Position numbers and translations under genes: made by a program. Below, in pieces: positions 35,225 to 43,552 of a DNA stretch of 56,540 nucleotides. Location of the stretch: NCBI GenBank assembly GCA_964528445.1, contig CAZGSL010000012.1, forward strand, positions 1 through 56,540. The letters are read 5' to 3'. The stretch comes from JAXHMM01 sp964528445. Lineage in GTDB: Bacteria; Bacteroidota; Rhodothermia; Balneolales; Balneolaceae. The notes beneath the pieces were generated by a model. The model ran no database searches. It was not told where the DNA came from and was given only the letters and a program-made list of their open reading frames with translations. Positions within the stretch are counted from its first letter, which is position 1. Each line of letters begins with the position of its first letter.

Positions 35225-35553
35225 TAGACTACTTACCGGAACTGGAAGGAGACGAGGCGGCGTATATCTCCCGATTGATGGAGGATATGGATGAAGAGCG
35301 GGCGCGAAGATTCAGCAGCGTCTACCGTGCCAGGAGGAAGGATCCGCAGATCATTCTCTTGACGGCCGTTATCGGGTTTTTCGGCGTGGCGGGCGTCCAC
35401 CGTTTTATCATCGGACACGTGGGAATGGGTATTCTCTATCTTTTAACGGGCGGACTCTGCCTGATTGGAACCATTGTGGACCTGATCAATTACCGGAATC
35501 TGGCTTTTGAATACAACCGGGACGTAGCCCGCGAAGTGACCGGACTGATATAG
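35212..35553 (+). CDS. TM2 domain-containing membrane protein
   Basis: This 113-residue protein has an acidic N-terminal half (SRLMEDMDEERARRF) and a TM2 domain: two helices joined by a short turn (VIGFFGVAGVHRFIIGHVGM, then ILYLLTGGLCLIGTIVDLI). The GVHRF and final D before the second helix end match the domain, where the usual G(A/V)HRFYLG reads GVHRFIIG. The domain's role is unknown; it is often fused or paired with other membrane proteins. It is coupled to DUF2752, and its stop is 9 bases from the convergent DUF5777 gene. Confidence 0.88.
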   Translation: MARMIDYLPELEGDEAAYISRLMEDMDEERARRFSSVYRARRKDPQIILLTAVIGFFGVAGVHRFIIGHVGMGILYLLTGGLCLIGTIVDLINYRNLAFEYNRDVAREVTGLI

Positions 35554-35562
35554 CTCGATCGA

Positions 35563-36405
35563 TCAGTTGCCGATCTGGAATACCCGGTTGACGTTGAATC
35601 CAAAGCGGAAATCCCCCGCCCAGAAATCCGTATTGGTATGGGAGATGGCGTACTGTTCGGTATGCCACCTCGTGGAGCTGAGGAAGAGCTGAAACACGTG
35701 CCCGCCGGTCTCAATGCTCAATCCCACGGAGAATGGATCCTGCGCACCGCTCGCCCGGTCGCCAAAAACCGGGAGGTACTCCATAAAAAGAGCATAGCGC
35801 TGGCTGAGCCGGTATTCCGCCCCGATCCCCAATCCGTACTGGGTGCCGGCATTGCCCGGCAGTGGGGTCTGAAACCAGGAGAGTATGGGACTCAGTTGCA
35901 GGGAGAAGCTGTCCCCGAATTTTCGTGCGAAGATTAACGAACCCATCCCGATAAGATCATCGGAAAAGGGGCGCCGGTTTTGGGCGGTAATGACCCCCAG
36001 GTCACCTTTCAGGCTTATACTCAGCGGATTGCCGCCGTCCCTGGTTTGTCGCATAAGGGCCAGTTTGGTTCTCAGATCCACCGCCTGGCTGGTGCTGGTC
36101 CGGCCGATTCCGAGGGACCACCGTTCGGTGAGGCCGACATCGAGTCCCAGCCTGACCGTGGGATTGATGTCCAGTCCGAAAAAATTCTGGAGCGTGCGAT
36201 TGGATGCAACCCCGAAAGTGTGGAGTATGCTCACGTTGAGATTCCCGGCCGGGAGCTGTTCAACGGTACTGGTGGAGACCAGGCCAGGAGTCCAGAACGT
36301 CTCGCTGACATAGGGTTCGGTCTCTGCCCGTTCACGTTCCATCTGGGCCATGAGGGGCAGGGCGGCCAGCAGGAGACACAGCGTTAACGGTATCTTTTTG
36401 TTCAT
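35563..36405 (-). CDS. DUF5777 outer-membrane beta-barrel protein
   Basis: This 280-residue exported protein has a signal peptide (MNKKIPLTLCLLLAALPLMAQ) and then alternating beta strands consistent with an outer-membrane barrel (FWTPGLVSTSTVEQLPAGNL, LNVSILHTFGVASNRTLQNF, IGAEYRLSQRYALFMEYLPV). The pattern fits DUF5777, a Bacteroidota family of unknown function. I start at ATG 36405; the frame continues to 36438 with an unlikely leader. It begins 4 bases after the YceI gene, downstream of YceI and a cytochrome, so the three are probably one operon. Confidence 0.8.
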   Translation of the reverse strand: MNKKIPLTLCLLLAALPLMAQMERERAETEPYVSETFWTPGLVSTSTVEQLPAGNLNVSILHTFGVASNRTLQNFFGLDINPTVRLGLDVGLTERWSLGIGRTSTSQAVDLRTKLALMRQTRDGGNPLSISLKGDLGVITAQNRRPFSDDLIGMGSLIFARKFGDSFSLQLSPILSWFQTPLPGNAGTQYGLGIGAEYRLSQRYALFMEYLPVFGDRASGAQDPFSVGLSIETGGHVFQLFLSSTRWHTEQYAISHTNTDFWAGDFRFGFNVNRVFQIGN

Positions 36406-36409
36406 CGTG

Positions 36410-36979
36410 TTATTCGTTTTCGGGTTCCAGAGTAGCATTCAGTTCAATGTCGATATTCTCGCTCACGCGGTAAAATAAAATTCCCGGGGGCTTTATCTCG
36501 TAATCGGTCATGTCGAGCGTCCAGGACGCCTCCAGGCGCAGCCCGTCGCCGGTGCGCCTCAGCGTACCGGCGACGGAAATATCCCTTGAAATTCCGTGGA
36601 TCGTAAAGGTGCCTTCCGCGGTTACCTGCTGTTCGCTGTTCGAATCGGGATTGAAGGGCGTGACCAGCTTGCCGTAGAATTCCGCAAACGGATACTCCCC
36701 GGTCTCCAGCGTCTCCCGCATGTCTTTGTCCCTTTTTTCAATCCCGGATTCGAGGGTATTGAGATCCAGGTAGAAATCGACCGTGGAGTCGGCCAGGCTG
36801 ATCCGTCCGTGAAGATGGTCGGAAGTACCGGTAAAAGAGTGGAGGGGCACGGAGGAGTGAAACTCCGCGTGCCCGCTTTCGGTGCGGAAGGCCTGGCCGT
36901 CGGCATCCTGCCACCCTCCCCACGCCAGGAGAAGGCAGATTAGCAGACTCGTGCGGAAGATTCCCGAGTCGGTCACCAT
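36410..36979 (-). CDS. Exported YceI family lipid-binding protein
   Basis: This 189-residue protein has a signal peptide (RTSLLICLLLAWGG...ADGQ) and a YceI lipocalin-like barrel: FYLDLNTLESGIEKRDKDMR, ETGEYPFAEFYGKL, GTFTIHGISRDISVAGTL and LDMTDYEIKPP. Family members bind isoprenoid lipids such as quinones or polyprenols in the periplasm. I start at ATG 36979; the frame runs on to 37045. It is 4 bases downstream of the cytochrome gene and 4 bases upstream of DUF5777. Confidence 0.88.
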   Translation of the reverse strand: MVTDSGIFRTSLLICLLLAWGGWQDADGQAFRTESGHAEFHSSVPLHSFTGTSDHLHGRISLADSTVDFYLDLNTLESGIEKRDKDMRETLETGEYPFAEFYGKLVTPFNPDSNSEQQVTAEGTFTIHGISRDISVAGTLRRTGDGLRLEASWTLDMTDYEIKPPGILFYRVSENIDIELNATLEPENE

Positions 36980-36983
36980 CGAA

Positions 36984-37439
36984 CTAATTGTCCTGGGCGC
37001 CTTCGTTGATCCACTCCACGATGAGGTCGATATCCTCCTGGTCAAGATAGGGAGGTCCGTCTTCCGGCATACGGACCCCGTGCTGGGGATTCGGATTGAT
37101 CTTGTCTACCAGGGGACTGCTACCGGCGCTGCCGGGGACCACGATCTCATCCTGGTACTGCTCTCCGACCGAATTCATTACGTCGTCGTAGGATGAGAGA
37201 TTGACCCCGTTCTCGTATGGTGCCGAGAGGTGGCACTGTGAACCTCCGCAGTTGCCGTTGAAGATCTGCTGCACGTTGGTGAAGGTGGGTTCGCGCTCCG
37301 TGGGAGGGGGATCATCGTCGCCTCCGTTGCCGCCGTTGCTGTACGGATCGGTGGATCCGCTGCAGCCGGACAGCAGTAAGAACGTGAACAACATGAGGGC
37401 GGCCGTCAGGCCGGTGTGTTTTGGTAGCGAATTTTTCAT
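36984..37439 (-). CDS. Lipoprotein c-type cytochrome with CX4CH haem motif
   Basis: This 151-residue protein has a lipobox (TFLLLSGC, Cys26), a Gly/Asp/Pro linker and a small cytochrome-like domain. The haem-attachment site reads C64-GGSQ-C69-H70, so there are four residues between the cysteines instead of two. A candidate distal ligand is Met124 (GVRMPEDGPP) with the typical following DLIVEWINEGA helix. The closest pattern is the planctomycete-type cytochrome C group. CX4CH is known in a few cytochromes; alternatively the Cys/His set binds another cofactor. It is the first gene of the cytochrome-YceI-DUF5777 run. Confidence 0.8.
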   Translation of the reverse strand: MKNSLPKHTGLTAALMLFTFLLLSGCSGSTDPYSNGGNGGDDDPPPTEREPTFTNVQQIFNGNCGGSQCHLSAPYENGVNLSSYDDVMNSVGEQYQDEIVVPGSAGSSPLVDKINPNPQHGVRMPEDGPPYLDQEDIDLIVEWINEGAQDN

Positions 37440-37456
37440 GCGACTGGGTTTGCTGT

Positions 37457-37482
37457 ATTTAATATTGCGACTATTTAATATT
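37457..37482. repeat. Tandem AT-rich repeat with palindromic core upstream of the cytochrome gene
   Basis: ATTTAATATT occurs twice, at 37457-37466 and 37473-37482, sixteen bases apart. The second copy is part of the perfect 12-base palindrome TTTAATATTAAA (37474-37485). The pair lies 18 bases upstream of the cytochrome start codon (37439), within the promoter zone of that gene, and 166 bases from the divergent DUF4097 gene. It looks like two half- or full sites for a dimeric regulator. Confidence 0.4.
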
Positions 37483-37647
37483 AAACAATAAATCTAAAAA
37501 AGAAATAAATAAAAATTTATCCGGGGCTAAATCGCATATCCATGTTAGTAACTCCAGCGAAGGGGTATTATTATTGGCCGGTGAGGTGTAACTCAGACCG
37601 AAGATTTCGCGTATATTCGGCTGACCCTGGACTTAAATCCCTCTATC

Positions 37648-38517
37648 GTGACTGGCAAATTTCTTTCCTTGTTGACGGCGGCGGTCGGATTGCTGACTTC
37701 GCTCTTTCTTGCAGGTCCTGTCTCTGCCCAGCAGAATGCGTTCAGCGTTCACACCTACTCCGTTGAGGAAGCGACGACGCTCAATGTCGCGACTCCTTCG
37801 GGTGATATAGAGATCATCAGCGAGGAGGGCAGGGAAGAGGTGAGGGTGGAATTGTATGTGGAACGAGGTATTTCGATCTGGTCGCGCAGCAGAAACATGG
37901 ACAACTACCGCATTACCAATCAGAAACGGGGGAGGGAGATAGTGGCTTCGGTGGAGCCCAGGGGCAGTTTCATGAGCGACCATGTGACCTTCACCTATCG
38001 TGTGTTTGTCCCCCCCCGGATCGATACCCAGCTGCGAACCACCTCCGGGGACATTACACTTGAGAATCTGAGGGGACATCAACAGCTGTTTACCGGTTCG
38101 GGAGACATCGACGTCAGCGGCAACGAAGGGAGAATCGACGGCAAGACCCATCAGGGAAATATCCGGCTGCGCGAGTGCGAGGGAGAAGTGCGCCTGAGCA
38201 TACTGAACGGAGAAATTGATGCGGAGAAGATGCGGGGGGTCATGGTGGCCAGGGTAACAAGCGGGGACATACGCGCCCTGTATGATAAAGTGAGCCAGGG
38301 AATCAGCCTGGAAACTGTGCGGGGCGATATTTGGCTGGAATTGCCCCAGCAGCCCTTCGAGTTCCGCGCAAGGGGAAGCCAGGTTAATTTCAGGGCGTCG
38401 GGCGACTTTAACGGCATTCGCCGTGTTGATCGCGTAGAAGGAACCTACGGGGAGGGCGGCGGTCCCCGGGTCACTCTCTCGTCCGTATCGGGATCCATAA
38501 CCGTAGAAACTCGTTAG
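37648..38517 (+). CDS. Exported DUF4097 beta-strand repeat protein
   Basis: This 289-residue protein has a signal peptide (LLTAAVGLLTSLFLAGPVSAQ) and a repetitive single-stranded beta-helix-like body with a T/S-x-S-GDI motif: TPSGDIEI, TTSGDITL, TGSGDIDV, TSGDIRAL and VSGSITV. That is the hallmark of DUF4097 (adhesin-like) proteins. The start is GTG 37648. The role is unknown; a surface or periplasmic scaffold is plausible. It precedes a membrane phosphatase gene by 26 bases. Confidence 0.85.
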   Translation: MTGKFLSLLTAAVGLLTSLFLAGPVSAQQNAFSVHTYSVEEATTLNVATPSGDIEIISEEGREEVRVELYVERGISIWSRSRNMDNYRITNQKRGREIVASVEPRGSFMSDHVTFTYRVFVPPRIDTQLRTTSGDITLENLRGHQQLFTGSGDIDVSGNEGRIDGKTHQGNIRLRECEGEVRLSILNGEIDAEKMRGVMVARVTSGDIRALYDKVSQGISLETVRGDIWLELPQQPFEFRARGSQVNFRASGDFNGIRRVDRVEGTYGEGGGPRVTLSSVSGSITVETR

Positions 38518-38543
38518 CACCGATCATCCGTTCTCCTAGGGCA

Positions 38544-40610
38544 TTGAAAAGGAAACTCACCATATGGGGCAAATTGCTGCCGGTCCTGCTGTTGACAGCG
38601 GGAATGGTTCCTCTTGAAGGATCCGCCCAAACCGGGCGTTCTCCCCAGACATGGTCAGCGGCTGATTTTACGACCGATGACAGCGTGCTGACTCTCAATT
38701 ACCTGTGGCGTTTCAAGGGAGGCGACAGCCTTCAATGGGCGTCACCCTCCTATGATGACCGTCACTGGGAGCAGGCCAGTACCTACCTTGGTCCCGCCCA
38801 ATTGCCATTTTTGGACTGGAACGGCACCGGCTGGTTTCGTACCCGGATAAAGGTGGATTCCACACTGGTGAACTATCCCCTGGCCCTGCTTCTGACCCAG
38901 CATAACGGGGCATCGGAAATTTATCTGGACGGGGAGCTGATCTACCGTCTGGGCGAAATATCCACTTACGAGGAGGATTACCAGCCTTACCGGGATTCCC
39001 GACCCAGGCCCATTGTATTGTCCGACACCTCCACCCACCTGCTGGCTGTCAGGTTTGTCAACCATCATGCCCAGAAATACCTTGATAACGGGTACAGTGC
39101 CGGTTTCCGGCTGCTCCTCGGAGATTTGGAGAGTCATCTGCGGCAAGGCAGCGAGGGATCGGATCAATCCTCCCGGCTGGAGCTTTTTTTCGGGGGAATT
39201 CTGCTGGCCTTTACGATCATCCATTTTCTGCTCTATCTCTTCTATCCCAACGAAAACAGGAATCTCTATTTTGCGCTGTTTACCGTTTCGCTGGCGTTGA
39301 TGACCTACCTGAGTTTTACGCTGGACCATACGCGCTCTCCGCTGCTGGTGATGGAGTATGCCAGATTTCACGCCATAGCCTGGCTCTTCACGGTTATCTT
39401 CGCTCTCCGTTTTGCCTACAGTCTTTTTTACAACCGGCTTCCCCGGCAGTTCTGGATATTCCTGGCACTCTCTGTGGTCCTGGCGGCGGGGGTATGGTGG
39501 GGAAACAGGGAGTGGGACCGTTACCGGGATCTCTTCGTTTTACTTGTTCTCGGGGAGATAGCCCGCATTCTGGTCGTCTCCTTTTACAAGAAGCGGGAAG
39601 GGGTATGGATTATCGGAAGCGGGATGACCTGTTTTGCGGGAGGAATTCTCTACACCTCCCTGGCCAACATGAATATCATACCGGCCGACCCGCTGTATGG
39701 GGGAGTGTACGGGGCGATACTTCTCATATTTGCCATGTCGGTCTTTCTCTCCAGGGATTTCGCCCGTACACAGAAACGGCTGGAGCACAAACTCATCGAA
39801 GTCAAGCAGCTCTCCGAGCGCTCCCTGGAACAGGAGCGGATCAATAAAGAGAAAGAGCTGGAAAGAAAACTGCTCGAGGCCGAAAACGAACGCAAGTCGC
39901 GGGAGCTGGAGAAAGCACGCACCCTGCAGCTTTCCATGCTGCCCAGGAACATCCCCGAAAACGAATACTGGGATATTGCCGTGTTTATGGAAACCGCCCA
40001 GGAGGTGGGAGGGGACTATTATGATTTCAGCATGAAGAAAAACGGCCGAATGACGGTAGCGCTGGGAGATGCTACCGGACACGGCATGAAAGCCGGTATC
40101 ATCGTGGCGACCGCCAAAAGTTATTTCCACACGCTTGCCGACGACAACGACAACCTTAACATGCTCAGGCGGATCTCATCCGGCATTCGAAATATGGACC
40201 TGAAACTTCTTTACATGGGGATGCTGCTCATGACCTGCCGGAGACACGAAGTGGAGCTTTCGTCAGCGGGCATGCCCCCGGTCCTTGTCTGGCGCAGCTC
40301 CGAGGAGCGGGTCGACGATGTCGTGATCAAGGGACTGCCCCTGGGGACCAAGGTGGATTATCCCTACGAATCCCGGCGCCTGAAGCTTTCGTCCGGCGAT
40401 ACCCTTCTGCTGATGAGTGACGGATTGATGGAGCTGTTCAACGAAAACAGGGAACTTCTGGGCATCGACAGGATTCGCAAGACCTTTGATGAGGTAGCCG
40501 ACTCACCGGCATCCAACATCCTGTCGCGGCTCACCCAACTGATTGAACAGTGGGCGGGAGGAGAGTCGCATGAAGACGACATTACGCTCCTCGTCATGAA
40601 AGCCAAATAG
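38544..40610 (+). CDS. 7TM-DISM receptor with SpoIIE-type PP2C phosphatase
   Basis: This 688-residue signalling protein has a signal peptide and an N-terminal extracytoplasmic jelly-roll domain resembling glycoside-binding folds (WASPSYDDRHWEQASTYLGP, LLTQHNGASEIYLDGELIYR). A seven-helix region (about 215-420) and a coiled coil (EHKLIEVKQLSERSLEQERI onwards) follow. The cytoplasmic C-terminus is a SpoIIE/RsbU-type phosphatase with metal aspartates in VGGDYYDF, GDATGHGMK, MSDGLMEL and HEDDITLLV. Such phosphatases act on anti-anti-sigma factors, but no partner is adjacent. The start is TTG 38544 with TAGGG upstream. Confidence 0.88.
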   Translation: MKRKLTIWGKLLPVLLLTAGMVPLEGSAQTGRSPQTWSAADFTTDDSVLTLNYLWRFKGGDSLQWASPSYDDRHWEQASTYLGPAQLPFLDWNGTGWFRTRIKVDSTLVNYPLALLLTQHNGASEIYLDGELIYRLGEISTYEEDYQPYRDSRPRPIVLSDTSTHLLAVRFVNHHAQKYLDNGYSAGFRLLLGDLESHLRQGSEGSDQSSRLELFFGGILLAFTIIHFLLYLFYPNENRNLYFALFTVSLALMTYLSFTLDHTRSPLLVMEYARFHAIAWLFTVIFALRFAYSLFYNRLPRQFWIFLALSVVLAAGVWWGNREWDRYRDLFVLLVLGEIARILVVSFYKKREGVWIIGSGMTCFAGGILYTSLANMNIIPADPLYGGVYGAILLIFAMSVFLSRDFARTQKRLEHKLIEVKQLSERSLEQERINKEKELERKLLEAENERKSRELEKARTLQLSMLPRNIPENEYWDIAVFMETAQEVGGDYYDFSMKKNGRMTVALGDATGHGMKAGIIVATAKSYFHTLADDNDNLNMLRRISSGIRNMDLKLLYMGMLLMTCRRHEVELSSAGMPPVLVWRSSEERVDDVVIKGLPLGTKVDYPYESRRLKLSSGDTLLLMSDGLMELFNENRELLGIDRIRKTFDEVADSPASNILSRLTQLIEQWAGGESHEDDITLLVMKAK

Positions 40611-40681
40611 GGAGGGGGCCGGTGTAACATTTTAACGACGTCCCCGTACCAATCCTTGAATTGACCAAAACCGGGTGAATT

Positions 40682-42088
40682 ATGAGATTCAAACCGATAT
40701 TTCTGTTCTGTCTGGTATTCGCGCTGGCCGCCATTCATCAACCCCTCATCGGGCAGAACACAGGCAACCATTCCGGTGGAGATGATCCCTTTCGGGAAGA
40801 CCCGCTCTTCTCACGTTCCCTGGGCGAGCTTCTTGGCACTTCATCCGATTCGAGTACCGGGGACGACTCGCGTTATTGGGACCGTTTGTACCGCCATGGC
40901 ATCGATCTCGGAGGGACCCTGGAGGCAGGTCCATACAGCTCCAGCGCGCTCTACGGAGCCTATCCCACCCTGCCCATGATTCACTTCAACCGGGTCGACG
41001 GACTTTTCCTCGGTGTAAGGAAAGAGCGCATGCAGTGGTATGACCGTGATTGGCTGCTGGATATCCCGAGGATAAAACCCCATGGAATGCTCGGTTACGC
41101 CTTTTCCCTGGGAGAGTGGCAGTACAGCATCGGAGCCGAACGGTTGTTTGGAAAGCGCAGGCATGTGATGATCGGTGCGGAATACCACAGCGCCACGACC
41201 ACCGACGACTACTGGCGTGTGGGATTGAACGAGACTTCCCTCACCGCTTTTGCGGGGGGATATGACTATCTGGACTACTACAGGCAGCGGGGGTGGGGTG
41301 CTTATCTGCTGGTCCGCACGAATCGCCTCTTCGAGGGCGGCATTGCCTTGAACGACGACCGCTTCAGCAGCCTCGACCGCCAGCTTGACTGGGCCCTGTT
41401 CGGGAGCGGTGGACGCTACCGGGAGAATCCTCCGGTGGACAGAAACGGGGAGATCGCCATTGACACGCTTAGACTCTCCACCCTGACTTTTTCGGCTACC
41501 TTCAATCCCAAAAGGGTGGTGCTGACACCCCGTTTTACCTTCTCCGCGAACGCGGAAGTGGAATTGGCGGATCCTGGAATATCCTCCTCCGATTACGATT
41601 ATGCCCGTTTCCTGGCTGAACTGCTTACCTTCTATAACTTTGAACGCGGCGGTGTCCTTAAGCACAGGATGAGGCTGGGCGGAATAACGGGGGAGGCACC
41701 GCGGATGAGAAAGTTTCAGCTCGGGGGAGTGGGTTCCCTGAGAGCCATCCCCTACAAATCACTCTTCGGGGGACTGCCGGGAAATCAGATGCTCTTGAGT
41801 AACGTGGAAATGCAATTCGGCTCACCCGATATTGGAGAGGATCCGTGGATCGACCTGGACGAAATGTATTTCAGCCTTTTCCTTGACTCGGGATGGACCG
41901 GCGGGAGTGAGCAAACGACCGTGGACGGATCCCTGTTTTCAGGATTCTCGGAATTCAGCCTGCCGGATCTGTATCACAACGCCGGTTTCGGTCTCGGCAG
42001 CAGTTCCCTGCGCTTCGAGCTGGCATGGGACCTGGAAAAAACCGGCAGGGCGCCGGTGCTCTGGATTCGGTTCAACCCCTCTTTTTAG
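40682..42088 (+). CDS. Omp85-like outer membrane barrel protein without POTRA domains
   Basis: This 468-residue protein has a signal peptide (FLFCLVFALAAIHQPLIGQ) and a barrel with the Omp85 C-terminal signature FQLGGVGSLRAIPYKSLFGG, followed by LLSNVEMQFG, and ends in a terminal Phe (RFNPSF). POTRA repeats are absent. The first ~60 residues are low-complexity (SSDSSTGDDSRY). It may be a patatin- or surface-antigen-like barrel or a reduced transporter. It lies 71 bases after the phosphatase gene on the same strand. A good hairpin (42161-42190) lies downstream. Confidence 0.8.
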   Translation: MRFKPIFLFCLVFALAAIHQPLIGQNTGNHSGGDDPFREDPLFSRSLGELLGTSSDSSTGDDSRYWDRLYRHGIDLGGTLEAGPYSSSALYGAYPTLPMIHFNRVDGLFLGVRKERMQWYDRDWLLDIPRIKPHGMLGYAFSLGEWQYSIGAERLFGKRRHVMIGAEYHSATTTDDYWRVGLNETSLTAFAGGYDYLDYYRQRGWGAYLLVRTNRLFEGGIALNDDRFSSLDRQLDWALFGSGGRYRENPPVDRNGEIAIDTLRLSTLTFSATFNPKRVVLTPRFTFSANAEVELADPGISSSDYDYARFLAELLTFYNFERGGVLKHRMRLGGITGEAPRMRKFQLGGVGSLRAIPYKSLFGGLPGNQMLLSNVEMQFGSPDIGEDPWIDLDEMYFSLFLDSGWTGGSEQTTVDGSLFSGFSEFSLPDLYHNAGFGLGSSSLRFELAWDLEKTGRAPVLWIRFNPSF

Positions 42089-42468
42089 CAGCTATCTCTT
42101 ACCGGCCGACTCGAAATGCCGTCCTTACCCTGGCCCTATCCTGGGATGCAGGCACAAAATAAGCTTCCAGCCGGTCAAGGCTGGAAGCTTTTCTTTAGGG
42201 CATTTGGTGCTTATGCAGCCTCCAAATTGTGGTTCATACATGCGCTGTTACGGGAGTTCGGAAGAGATGTTGCACGCCTGTCGAAGGTATCCTCAAGCAT
42301 TGCCGATACCGTTCAGCTCCTCTCGTTTTAGATGGGAGTCCGCTTTCCCGATAAATAATAGTAGAGCGGTGCCGTTCACACCTTCTTATTACGTTTTATG
42401 AAGTTTTCCGGATGATTCGGCCGATTCAATTTCGTATTATTATGATAAACTGCATCTCATAGCGCAAC
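42089..42468. other. Intergenic region before mltG
   Basis: These 380 bases hold the terminator described at 42161-42190 and then an AT-rich stretch (42330-42440) that should carry the mltG promoter; I could not align a good pair of elements. A 71-residue open frame at 42116-42331 crosses the terminator and looks non-coding. No tRNA-like or riboswitch-like structure was recognised. Confidence 0.5.
42161..42196 (+). terminator. Intrinsic terminator after the Omp85-like gene
   Basis: AAGCTTCCAGCC (42161-42172) and GGCTGGAAGCTT (42179-42190) form a perfect 12-pair stem with the loop GGTCAA. TTCTTT follows directly. It lies 72 bases after the stop and should end the DUF4097-phosphatase-barrel transcript. 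Confidence 0.85.
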
Positions 42469-43542
42469 GTGAGCATCACAGACTACATACCCTGTTCAAG
42501 GAGAGAGCTTCTGAGCGGTATTCTGCTGCTTGTCTTTACGGTTGCCATTGTGGGAGGATACCGACTCTCCCGGCTTACCAACGCCAAAGCGATTTACTCT
42601 GAGAAACCTGTTTCTATTTATCTGGATGACCGTACTTCCCTGGACTCCCTGGGTAGCATACTCGCTGATTCCGGGGTAGTCGACAACAGGGAGGAGCTGG
42701 TTTGGGCCGGAAGCGTGCTGGGGTGGAATCATTTTTCAGAAGGACACTACCAGATCGAGGGAGGATATTCGTACGATGTACTGCTTTCACGAATGGCCCG
42801 CGGGATACAGGATCCGGTCCAGGTGACGATTTTACCGGGGATCAGCAGGGATCGGCTTGTGACAAACCTTTCTCGCCAGCTCCGCTTTGACTCCCTGGCC
42901 ATCGCCCGGGCCCTCTCCGACAGTGCTCTTTTGGCGGAATGGAATACCAGCGAGCGTACCCTGATGGGCAAAATGCTGCCGGACACCTATTCTATGTACT
43001 GGACTGTTCCCCCCGAGAACCTCCTGCGCCGAATATTCACGGAGTTTAACAGGGTGATCAGGGATGAATTCCGGGAGCGGATCCGGGAGGTGGAATTCTC
43101 GCTTGACGAGATCCTTACGCTGGCCTCCATTGTAGAGTGGGAGGCTGCAAGAGAAGATGAGAAAAAAAGGATAAGTGGCCTATACTGGAATCGAATGCGC
43201 CGCGGAATGAGGCTTCAGGCAGACGCAACTGTTAATTATGCCCTGGGAGAACGGCGGAGGCTTTTATATGAGGATTACAACTACGAACATCCCTACAATA
43301 CCTATCTCCGGGAAGGTCTCCCGCCCGGGCCGATTACCAACCCGTCCAGGTCATCCATAGAAGCGGCTCTCTATCCGGAAGACCATGACTATCTCTATAT
43401 GGTGGCGAGTCCGGACGGATATCATGTTTTTTCAGAGACGTTTGAGGAACACAAAAGGGTGAGTGCCAAGTGGAGAGAATGGCTTGAGGAGCAGTACCGC
43501 CTCAGGCAGGAACAGGAAGCCAGTTTCGAGATCAACAGTTGA
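42469..43542 (+). CDS. mltG: Endolytic murein transglycosylase MltG
   Basis: MltG cleaves nascent peptidoglycan strands and is thought to end their elongation. The 357-residue protein has one N-terminal membrane helix (SGILLLVFTVAIVGGYRL), a LysM-like segment (SILADSGVVDNREELVW), the catalytic core TLASIVEWEAAREDEK with Glu223, and the conserved LQADATVNYALG and YNTYLREGLPPGPITNPS motifs. The start is GTG 42469 with no clear ribosome-binding site. It is convergent with, and 10 bases from, the LpoA-like gene. Confidence 0.93.
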   Translation: MSITDYIPCSRRELLSGILLLVFTVAIVGGYRLSRLTNAKAIYSEKPVSIYLDDRTSLDSLGSILADSGVVDNREELVWAGSVLGWNHFSEGHYQIEGGYSYDVLLSRMARGIQDPVQVTILPGISRDRLVTNLSRQLRFDSLAIARALSDSALLAEWNTSERTLMGKMLPDTYSMYWTVPPENLLRRIFTEFNRVIRDEFRERIREVEFSLDEILTLASIVEWEAAREDEKKRISGLYWNRMRRGMRLQADATVNYALGERRRLLYEDYNYEHPYNTYLREGLPPGPITNPSRSSIEAALYPEDHDYLYMVASPDGYHVFSETFEEHKRVSAKWREWLEEQYRLRQEQEASFEINS

Positions 43543-43552
43543 GAATAAAACC

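Noticed and set aside
42116..42331. A 71-residue open frame upstream of mltG
   Set aside because: It spans the strong terminator hairpin and has no ribosome-binding site or protein-like pattern.
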